DNA from: Tubiluchus corallicola
Taxonomy: Eukaryota; Priapulida; Priapulimorpha; Priapulimorphida; Tubiluchidae
Assembly: GCA_030141605.1 (NCBI GenBank)
Contig: JAQGDQ010000088.1
Location: 248,001-312,000 of the forward strand
Direction: 5' to 3'
DNA: 64,000 nucleotides
In this document: piece after piece, positions 58,701-64,000 of the stretch
How the letters are laid out: the number at the start of each line of letters is the position of its first letter
Position numbering within the stretch: the first letter of the stretch is position 1
Made by a program: the position numbers and the translations under genes
Notes under the pieces: generated by a model
What the model was told of the DNA's origin: nothing
Databases searched by the model: none
Seen by the model: only the letters and a program-made list of their open reading frames with translations

Positions 58701-58977
58701 AATAACTGTAAATCTTTATACATGCTATTATAAAAATTTTCTTTTGCATTACCTTACTGGCACGAGTTTATGTTAGGTAATCGAATGACGGGTTACGCAA
58801 GCCAAATACCATGGGAACAGGTTTTGGGTTATATAAATTTTTGAAATTTCGGAAACTGATATTTTGTACTAAACTTACCGGCGTCGAACCCACTGCATTT
58901 TCTGAACTAGCAGATGTTTGTGTGTTAGCTGCAACCCAGGCTTCAGCAAAAGTCTCCATGGCCGAGTGAAAATCCAT
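33717..58977 (-). CDS. dve: Dve/SATB-type COMPASS-domain protein with two K50 homeodomains
   Basis: Nuclear sequence-specific transcription factor. Six exons on the minus strand: 58879-58977, 57355-57535, 39713-39901, 38815-38941, 36635-36740 and 33717-35048. Phases fit exactly (678 codons, 677 aa). The ATG at 58977 has an in-frame TAA five codons upstream. Domains: low-complexity N-terminus (1-94); SATB-like COMPASS/ULD domain (about 96-199, [34 protein letters not shown]); CUTL-like domain (about 200-267, [20 protein letters not shown]); homeodomain 1 (about 318-386); acidic Ser/Asp linker (about 455-470); homeodomain 2 (about 601-668). Both homeodomains carry ~10 extra residues between helices 2 and 3 and read W-F-K-N at positions 48-51 (Lys377/Asn378 and Lys660/Asn661), so both are K50 type. 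This matches the COMPASS (CMP) class containing Drosophila Dve; SATB proteins share the N-terminal domains but have one homeodomain. The exon 39713-39901 donor (GTTCGG) is weak. Orthology to dve is inferred from architecture. Confidence 0.9.
37912..38405 (-). pseudogene. mariner-like transposase 3' remnant with terminal repeat
   Basis: On the minus strand 38343-38394 translates as [20 protein letters not shown] and then a stop, matching the LNP-DF-LW block around the third catalytic Asp of mariner/Tc1 transposases. At the low-coordinate side the plus strand reads TACAGGGTCGTCCAGAAAAA (from about 37914), resembling a mariner terminal inverted repeat in the expected place downstream of the transposase 3' end. 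The frame is broken and the 5' half is not recognisable. Located in the intron between exons 36635-36740 and 38815-38941 of the Dve-like gene. Confidence 0.55.
41195..41268 (-). repeat. tRNA-like sequence (probable tRNA-derived SINE head or tRNA pseudogene)
   Basis: The minus strand has an A-box-like TGGTCTAGTGGTC (41246-41258) and a B-box-like CCAGTTCAAATCC (about 41206-41218) at tRNA spacing, with a TTTGTAA loop between that would give anticodon UGU (Thr-like). The acceptor, anticodon and T stems are only partly paired by my reading, so it is not a good functional tRNA. Confidence 0.45.
41395..41456 (-). repeat. GCCATTTTT-type motif repeats, inverted relative to 42215-42420
   Basis: The plus strand reads AAATGGCATGATAAAAATGG, then GACAGAAAAAAATGGCACA: the reverse complement of the motif family at 42215-42420, about 0.8 kb away. 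The two could pair as a long imperfect hairpin. Confidence 0.6.
42215..42420 (+). repeat. imperfect short tandem repeat of TGCCATTTTTCC units
   Basis: About ten degenerate copies of (T/G)GCCA(T/C)TTTT.CC(T/A), often spaced as TTTCCATTTGTGCCATTTTT. Two overlapping ORFs here are rich in H, F and C/P from the repeat and are not credible proteins. Confidence 0.75.
42421..44122. other. intron of Dve-like gene, no gene seen
   Basis: AT-rich intron sequence. Apart from the GGATTA/TAATCC sites and a short (TTA)n near 43080 I see nothing recognisable. Confidence 0.5.
42793..42857. promoter_or_regulatory. cluster of three TAATCC/GGATTA sites in Dve-like gene intron
   Basis: GGATTA at 42793-42798 and 42815-42820 and TAATCC at 42852-42857. 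TAATCC is the established preference of K50 homeodomains. A further GGATTA lies at 43748. Binding is inferred. Confidence 0.35.
44123..44400. repeat. GTT/GCT-rich trinucleotide repeat tract
   Basis: Imperfect runs of TTG, CTG and GTT triplets (e.g. TGTTGTTGTTGTTGCTGCTG at about 44280) plus GGTGGTGGTGG. ORFs on both strands are homopolymeric (C/V or N/S/T) and are repeat artefacts. Confidence 0.85.
44401..46572. other. intron of Dve-like gene upstream of BHMT, no gene seen
   Basis: AT-rich. A short TTAACT/TTACTAAC-type repeat lies at about 45180-45235, and ACAGGGTGTCTCAGAAGTCA at 46252 resembles one end of a mariner-type element without a recognisable partner. Confidence 0.45.
46573..46800 (+). 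repeat. (GA)n polypurine tract ~270 bp upstream of BHMT
   Basis: About 230 bp of GA repeats with GGGGAG, AAAG and GAGCGG interruptions; the ORFs crossing it are R/E/G- or S/L-only. Its position just upstream of the BHMT start codon could be incidental or could act as a GAGA-type promoter-proximal element. Confidence 0.95.
47072..48286 (+). CDS. BHMT: betaine-homocysteine S-methyltransferase, intronless
   Basis: Cytosolic zinc enzyme that transfers a methyl group from glycine betaine to homocysteine, giving methionine and dimethylglycine. One uninterrupted frame of 404 aa (human BHMT 406) from the ATG in AACATGG. An in-frame TTG 24 bp upstream also fits the frame, but ATG is the metazoan choice and gives the family's usual length. 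Key features: [19 protein letters not shown] at about 28-46, [39 protein letters not shown], and zinc ligands Cys219 (INCHFD) and Cys301-Cys302 (GGCCGFEP), all present. Very close to animal BHMT throughout, so not a recent bacterial acquisition. It is nested on the opposite strand within a 17.5-kb intron of the Dve-like gene. Absence of introns in an intron-rich region suggests a retrocopy that stayed open, although no poly-A tail was seen. Confidence 0.97.
   Translation: MEHVINCNSHSKKKGILERLEEGPVIGDGGFVFALEKRGYVKAGPWTPEATVEHPEAVRQLHREFLRAGSDVMQTFTFYASDDKLENRGNVALSMYTGARINQAACDIAREVANEGGCLVAGGVSQTPSYLSGKPKEECQEEYRKQMKVFVSNHVDFIICEYFEHVEEIEWAIEVAKETGLPVAGNMCIGPEGDLHGASCEECAVRMAKAGADIIGINCHFDPLTCVEGVKLMKCGLDDAGLKRHLMVQPLAFHTPDCNRQGFIDLPEFPFGLEPRMCTRWDMQKYAREAYNAGIMYIGGCCGFEPYHIRAIAEELAEERGILPKASEKHDMWGEGLRLHTKPWVRARADKDYWKNLRPASGRPYAASMSKPDCWGVTKGDECLKQHKEATTDEELNSIKEFKK
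48378..48383 (+). promoter_or_regulatory. candidate BHMT polyadenylation signal
   Basis: AATAAA 92 bp after the BHMT stop codon, with a second AATAAA about 35 bp further on. A canonical signal at normal distance supports the gene having its own 3' end. Confidence 0.5.
48384..49942. other. intron of Dve-like gene downstream of BHMT
   Basis: No gene recognised. A small imperfect hairpin built on TACCTGGG and CCCAGGCA is at about 48647-48680. The part close to 49940 is probably the 3' UTR of the LINE fragment that follows. Confidence 0.45.
49943..50417 (-). pseudogene. LINE reverse transcriptase C-terminal region (5' truncated)
   Basis: Open frame on the minus strand of about 155 codons: [23 protein letters not shown], then [13 protein letters not shown], then a Cys/His segment [20 protein letters not shown]. 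This is the common end of many CR1/jockey-like non-LTR retrotransposon ORF2 proteins ('WNSLP..IR....FK..LK..L', then 'CxCG..E...HFLLxCP'). The RT core and endonuclease are absent, typical of 5' truncation on insertion. The frame is still open, so the insertion may be relatively young. Confidence 0.8.
50418..51352. other. intron of Dve-like gene, no gene seen
   Basis: AT-rich intron sequence with nothing recognisable; the first part may belong to the 5'-truncated LINE. Confidence 0.4.
51353..52213 (+). repeat. dispersed repeat, copy B (in Dve-like gene intron)
   Basis: Counterpart of 7032-7860: starts AAGCCAAGTTGCTTGGGAAG, ends near TTTTTCCTTTAAG. The internal segment at about 51480-51590 is an insertion relative to copy A. 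Both copies have the same orientation and similar limits. Confidence 0.8.
52498..52598. promoter_or_regulatory. cluster of five K50-homeodomain sites (TAATCC/GGATTA), candidate enhancer
   Basis: TAATCC at 52498-52503 and 52511-52516; GGATTA at 52520-52525, 52570-52575 and 52593-52598. The second and third form a palindromic pair, TAATCCTTGGGATTA. It lies in intron 39902-57354 of the gene that encodes two K50 homeodomains. In DNA with about one third G+C this hexamer is expected (both strands) well under once per 100 bp. Function is inferred. Confidence 0.5.
53571..53912. repeat. 181-bp tandem duplication with perfect palindrome and CT-rich tails
   Basis: Two copies, each with the palindrome CATGTTTATAAACATG (53577-53592 and 53758-53773), then TTGTTTCTACAGTATCCTGA, AATTGCGA(G/A)GTTTTGGTG, CAAACACAAGA, and a (TCTC)n-type tract. 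Differences are few, so the duplication is fairly recent. Confidence 0.85.
53913..57354. other. intron of Dve-like gene, no gene seen
   Basis: AT-rich. The only local structure noted is a short inverted pair ATGGGGACA/TGTCCCCAT at about 55988-56045. No exon, RNA gene or TE coding segment recognised. Confidence 0.45.
57536..58878. other. first intron of Dve-like gene
   Basis: 1.3 kb of AT-rich intron between the first two coding exons; nothing recognisable. Confidence 0.5.
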
Positions 58978-60389
58978 CGGAACATCAAAACTTTATCAGC
59001 CCTATTTTGATATAAAAAATGCATGGTTTGTTGATTTTGTAAAACCTTGCTGCTCTGATTGTCAATTATTTTTCTGTAAATCAAAGTAATACTATATGTA
59101 TTGTTTATTTTTGTATGGACTAGTTCTCTTTGCTCTGCAGCACAGCTGAATATCTTTACTAAGATAAGAGGTAAGTCAACCAAAAGGAATGACTGCAATG
59201 ATGTCTTGAATATAGGTAGCCATCCATTTGCAACCACAATCGGTTTTGGCGGACAGGTCGTAAGACAACTACGATGCAAGTCTGGCCCGTATGTTCACAT
59301 GGTGCACCTCTACACATAAAAGGTTGTGTGTGTATGCACGCTAAGTGTAGCAACTCCTACAGATAAATTTAACGAAACAGATAGCTATTTAAAATTAATT
59401 TGTTAAAAAAATTGAAGGAAATATGAGTTACACATAGTTTTGTATAATTAATTAATTAAGTTGTGTTCGTGTCGAATAGTCTAAGTTGTACAGTTGGTAA
59501 GTTGACAACTGCCTGTAAAGAAGAATCCAAAATGTTTTTATTATGAAAGTGCTGAAATTTGCTTGTGCTTGCACATTAAACGGGCTACAATAAAACTTAA
59601 CAAGCCTTGATATTACAAGTTTAATTACAAGATATTGTTTTGCAAGTTGTTGAACGACCATTTTTACACCAAGCTAAGCATGCTGAGGCGATAAAATAGA
59701 ACACTTACCAAATGTAATTATTTGCCACCTAATAGCTTACTCACATTAAAGCACTGGCGTCTATCACGCGTTTCGTCAAGTAACATACCCATCACTAAAC
59801 TAACGTTTTTCTTGAGCAGTCAGCTCACTTCCAGAGTAAGAGGATTACGGAACCGAACAACAACTTATACCAAAAGTACTCTGAAAATAGTTCTGTAACT
59901 ATTAACGAGCGAATATTATACCACTTGCAAAGTATTAATACGTACTAACGCAGCCCGGTAAGTATGCTAAGGATTAATGCAATCCAAAGCTTCAGCAAAG
60001 TTATCTTTAAGTATTTAATGCGCGCAGTGATATAACAAATAGTTTCAAGAAATAAACGCACTTAAAATAGAAACATACATTGACGCATTCTGCACGACTT
60101 ACACGACAGAACCAATGTGTAGTCGTTACTCGTTAGTCGTTACTACATAATTCTTATTGTTCTGTACTAATACTCATGGTTAGATGTGATTCGTCTCGAA
60201 CTAGTTTTTTTCGAATTCAGTTTGAATCTCAAAATAAAATGAATAATTCCAAGCCCCGATTACTTCTATTTCATTGTCATTTTTCTTCAAAGTCTGATTC
60301 CATTTAATTCAGACATTGAGGTATTAATATTTATTCGAGTTTTGCTCCCACTTCTATCTGCAACTAACAGAGTAAGTTCTTCTACTCCT
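58978..60389. other. 5' flank of the Dve-like gene
   Basis: Probable promoter and 5' UTR region of the minus-strand gene starting at 58977. I see no clear TATA box or upstream exon; short ORFs on both strands here have no recognisable features. Confidence 0.4.
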
Positions 60390-60745
60390 AAAGATGGATT
60401 TGGTCAAAAGTGTTGAACACCTTTTTTATCTTAGCTATCTAAGTTGTTTTTAGTTAGAAAGCTGGTTTTTGCAAGGTTTTAAGGGTTCCTTTAAGGTGAT
60501 TACTTCTGGTACATCACTTAGGTGTCCTGGCCATCCTAATTTTTGAATCTTGACTTTTGAACTCCGCGGAATTTTTTTCATTCTAGTGTATAAGTCTTCA
60601 TTAAATTTTTGATTATGTATTGCTATCTTATCTTTAAAACTTTCCTTAGAAGGCTTCTATGAAATGTGTCAATCTGCTTTTCCTGAGTAATTGTTAAAGC
60701 CCATGTTTCACTGTTGCATATAAATATAGTGGTAACGTAAACATT
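60390..60745 (-). pseudogene. decayed LINE fragment (RTE/jockey-like C-terminal part)
   Basis: Minus-strand translation of about 60630-60740 gives CNSETWALTITQEKQIDTFH, then RSLLRKVLKI and a stop. Further on (about 60500-60545, another frame) LGWPGHLSDVPEVITLKEPL. These match the 'Y.SETW.LT......L..F..R.LR.IL.I' and 'LRWLGHV.RMP..R..K..L' blocks near the end of many non-LTR retrotransposon polyproteins. Stops and frameshifts show it is dead. Confidence 0.7.
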
Positions 60746-61174
60746 AAATAATCGAAGTTTTGTGTTAAGACTTAATTCAATGAAAATCGTTGTCATTAAA
60801 CATTTGAAATATCATGCAGTCAGAAGAGATCTTTGCGAGCTGCTCTAAAACGAAAATGTAGACATTGATATAGGCATAAACATGTTTATTAGTCTCTTCT
60901 AGTGCAAATTTACTTAAAACACAAAACTGATTAATCACACAAAATTCACACAAAAATAAAAGGAAGGAAATATATAACAGAAGTGATAAAGTGGGTGCAA
61001 GAGAAAGGGTAGCCACAATAAATAGTGAGAGTGGCATATAGAATTTAACAAACGGGTTTTAAAGGAAAACAGGACGATTTTTCATAGCCTACCTCATTTT
61101 AAACTACCGTAAAAGTGTAAATTAAAATGTCTCTAATAATATTATTAAGTTTCTGCTAATTAAATATGTATTAG

Positions 61175-62060
61175 GTTAAAATGCCACATTCAACACTCCA
61201 TTCGGACGTTTTTGCTTCCAGAGACTTCCGTTTGGAATATGTGTGAGCCAACACATTTTTCAAAGAGCTTTGGATGACATTTTGGAAGATCTTCCAGGAG
61301 TAGTCAACATCAGTGATGACATTGTAGTTCATGGTGAGAATGATGCCGACCATGATAGAAATTTATATGGATTGATGTGCAGAGCTCTCAAAGGACTAAT
61401 TTTTAACCCAGTTAAGTGCCAAATTAGGTGCACCAAAGTGTCATTTTTGGAAACATATGTAGCAGCAGTGGAGAGCGACAAGATTCAAGCAAGGTTCAAG
61501 CAATTGTGGCGCTCATGCCACCAACGAGTGTCACCGAGTTCCAGTTATTCCTCGGTATAATTATGTACCTTGCACCATATATGACTAAACTCAGCGAGTT
61601 AACTACACCACTCCGACAGCTACTCCGAAAAATGTTGATTTTTAATGGCATCACGAACTCCAGGCCAGTTTCGACCAGTTCAAAGAAGCAATCAGCAGAA
61701 CAACTACACTAGTATTTCGATCCATAGAAGCCAACTGTGATTCGTGGATGCCAGCCAGTGTGCCCTTGGAGCGGTTTTGCTCGAGAATGATAAACCCACT
61801 GCGTTCGTATACAAAAGTTTGACAGAGACCGAAAGGCATTATGCTAATATCGAGCGGGAACTCAGCCTGTGTTTACGGAGTGGAACGTTTCCACACGTAT
61901 ATTTATGGAGCACTATTCATAGTGGAGTCTGATCATCGTCCACTTGAAATGATATCGCATAAGCATTTTTCCGCAGCACCAGCACCTGACACCAAAACAA
62001 ACGCAGAAGCAACCTGAACGAGTACAACAAGGAACCGAGCAGGCAAGAAGGCACCTACAC
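61175..62060 (+). pseudogene. Ty3/gypsy (Mag-like) retrotransposon pol fragment: RT and RNase H
   Basis: The RT starts mid-domain with FNTPFGRFCFQRLPFGI, then FQRALDDILEDLPGVV and the catalytic-site motif NISDDIVVHGE, and CRALKGLIFNPVKC. A +/- frame change near 61500 leads to MPPTSVTEFQLFLGIIMYL and LSELTTPLRQLLRK (RT connection). After another frame change the RNase H region follows, DASQCALGAVLLENDKPTAF and TETERHYANIERELSL (61744-61900), then VESDHRPLEMI in a shifted frame. Gag, protease and integrase are not seen, and frameshifts and stops make it inactive. The NISDD variant of the polymerase box is reminiscent of Mag-lineage elements. On the plus strand, outside the homeobox gene. Confidence 0.85.
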
Positions 62061-62530
62061 AAAGGACACAAGTACTGACACAATGGAGAAGCATCGTACA
62101 GTAACCCGCACCAGCGGACTTCCTATCTATACTGGAACCATACCCACACCATGGAGACGGAAACGGATTCGGTACAAGCCATTGAAACTGAAAAACTACG
62201 CATGCTCTCGAATAATCTTGTTGTGCATTTGATGCAAATTAGTGTAACGTGAAATTTTCAAATTTGATAATGATTTTTGTATTGACAGCCATACTTGGTC
62301 AAATTGATATTTAGACATTCAACACCCCCATTTGTAAGTCACATCCAGTTACTTGTGTACTAAATTGTACAATCTTTTTTGAATGTGCAAGCACATTTAA
62401 ATTACAAATTTTAAGTGTTTTACTTATTAAAAGTGAATTGATGTTAAGTTGCAGTATATTGCCTATAAGCATGTTCATGCCAAAAGATTCAAAAGATCTG
62501 TTTGTCTAAGTGAATGTTTTCTCTTACAAT

Positions 62531-62538
62531 AAGGGGGA
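62531..62538 (+). other. polypurine tract of the gypsy-like element
   Basis: AAGGGGGA immediately before TGTTAT, the expected plus-strand primer site just 5' of a 3' LTR. It is ~470 bp after the pol remnant; integrase has been lost in between. Confidence 0.55.
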
Positions 62539-62773
62539 TGTTATATTTTAGGTTGATCTCAGATGAGGCTCACGTGATCAGTAGTTTCGTCTCTCTTCAC
62601 TTTTGTTTTATGCCGTAACAACCCATTTCATTTTTCTCTTATTTAACAAAGTTTTATCAGTACATACATCATTCTGTAATGTGTCTTCCTCCTCCATAAT
62701 ATAAAACGGTTTAGCTGAAATGACTCTAACATACAGAACTTACGGGAAAACATGACAAGCATGTGCTGTTACA
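62539..62773 (+). mobile_element. putative 3' LTR of the gypsy-like element (~235 bp)
   Basis: Begins TGTTATATTTTAGG right after the polypurine tract and can be ended at GCTGTTACA, giving TGTTA...TAACA-like (TG...CA) termini. It contains TATA-like ATAATATAAAACGG at about 62696. No 5' LTR is found in the window, so the end point is not proven. Confidence 0.4.
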
Positions 62774-64000
62774 TTATAGGTACAATAGCTACGTACAAAC
62801 ACCTGATGTCTGTAAATGTCTGTAAATACGTGAGAAAGCGGTAATACATTTTCTACCTACATGATGTTATACCTGTAAATATTTGTGGTGGGTATCTGAA
62901 ACGGAACTGAATTCTGAAAACTGCCTTTATACAGAGTACAAGTACCATCGAGGATATGCTAACACTTTACTTGTCATTATAATTATAAAGCTAAGCATAG
63001 CATTGTCATAACAAGTATCATCAGCAGGTAAAAGTCACAATTGTAATTACCAATGTTAATAATGTACCTGTTCAAAATAAATTTTGTAATACCGAAAGTG
63101 TATAAGTCTATTTAATATCTCGTAAGTTTACAACTATCTAAACTGTGTACAAAAATTAAAAACAACTATATATAGTTGTGACATTAAAGTCGGAAAATAT
63201 TGGATTTGTATCCCCTGTAATCACACTGATTGTAAGTTTACCTGGAAACGATAACCTGAAGCACGTGTACAACAATGCACTTAAATAGCAGGTTATTTAA
63301 AAAACGGGCATAGTTATTTTCACAAGTTTTTTTTCATTTTTATTAGCACTATAAACGAACGCTTTTAATTGTCTCACCTGTAGTTATTATCTTACCGGAC
63401 AAACACAAACGCTCCAAAGATACTCTGTAGGTATATTTGTTTATAAGTTGTACAAAATTTTTAAAAAGACACGAAAACAAACATAAAATGGTAACATAAA
63501 CAAATTTTAAACTCTCGTGTGATAAAATTATTTACCATCTTATCTTTAGTTAAATTAAGACAGGTAGCACAGGTAAATAACAAAGGTACACAAAAATCAT
63601 CAAAAAGAAGTACACTGGCTATACTTGCACACAAGCAGCCAGAAAGAAAATTATACTTAATACTGTAGTACTCTCCCTAACCCTATAGCAACCAATACCT
63701 TCCTCAGTTGCTATGTAAATTTACTGAAAATTGTAACACAAACTTTGAAAGCTATTTTCTCCCAATTTTAGTTTTGATTTTTTTCGCAATCTGCTCAATT
63801 ATAAATGCTAATATCTTGGTTCAGAAACAACGTAGAGAGTTGAAACTGGTACCAAAATGATCGGGATGAACGGGAGAATAAGAGTATGCATATAACTTCA
63901 AATTGATACTTAGCGCACTATGGACGGTTTTGCTATGCACGGTCACATATTTCGAAGTTGTTTTTGCCCCTCTTCGCCCCCCCCCCCACACACACAGTGC
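62774..64000. other. right-hand flank, no gene seen
   Basis: AT-rich non-coding sequence ending in a short poly-C run followed by (CA)n (about 63978-63998). No exon or RNA gene recognised. Confidence 0.45.

Overview
The window is nuclear DNA of an animal. Evidence: AT-rich sequence, genes split by GT-AG introns from about 70 bp to over 17 kb, and four metazoan genes (a SWI/SNF BAF60 subunit, cyclase-associated protein CAP, a COMPASS-domain double-homeodomain factor, and betaine-homocysteine methyltransferase). The Dve-type homeobox gene points to an invertebrate; the sequence alone does not give me the phylum. There are no bacterial operons, rRNA genes or CRISPR arrays.

Layout. (1) 1-10691 (+): SMARCD/BAF60, ten coding exons visible, 5' end outside the window. 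Its introns hold two inverted-repeat elements and one copy of an ~0.83 kb dispersed repeat. (2) 10692-15434: intergenic DNA with diverged repeats and a decayed LINE reverse-transcriptase fragment. (3) 15438-30911 (+): CAP, twelve coding exons, 479 aa. The intron at 19436-24449 is filled by a GA tract, four copies of an unclassified GC-richer element of 0.7-0.87 kb, and a C/A-only minisatellite. (4) 32325-33279: a degenerate tandem duplicate of the 3' end of the neighbouring homeobox gene. (5) 33717-58977 (-): a complete six-exon Dve/SATB-type gene, 677 aa, with a COMPASS domain and two K50 homeodomains. Summed exon phases give an uninterrupted frame. Its third intron (39902-57354) is 17.5 kb and contains an intronless BHMT gene on the opposite strand (47072-48286), a LINE fragment, the second copy of the dispersed repeat, and clusters of TAATCC/GGATTA sites. 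(6) 58978-64000: intergenic DNA with a LINE fragment and the 3' half of a Ty3/gypsy retrotransposon with a polypurine tract and putative LTR.

The genes are not an operon and share no evident pathway: BAF60 and the Dve-like factor act in the nucleus, CAP in actin turnover, BHMT in one-carbon metabolism. CAP and the homeobox gene are convergent; BHMT is nested antisense inside the homeobox gene. The most interesting signal is a tight cluster of K50-type homeodomain sites (five in 101 bp) inside an intron of a gene that itself encodes two K50 homeodomains, which suggests autoregulation.
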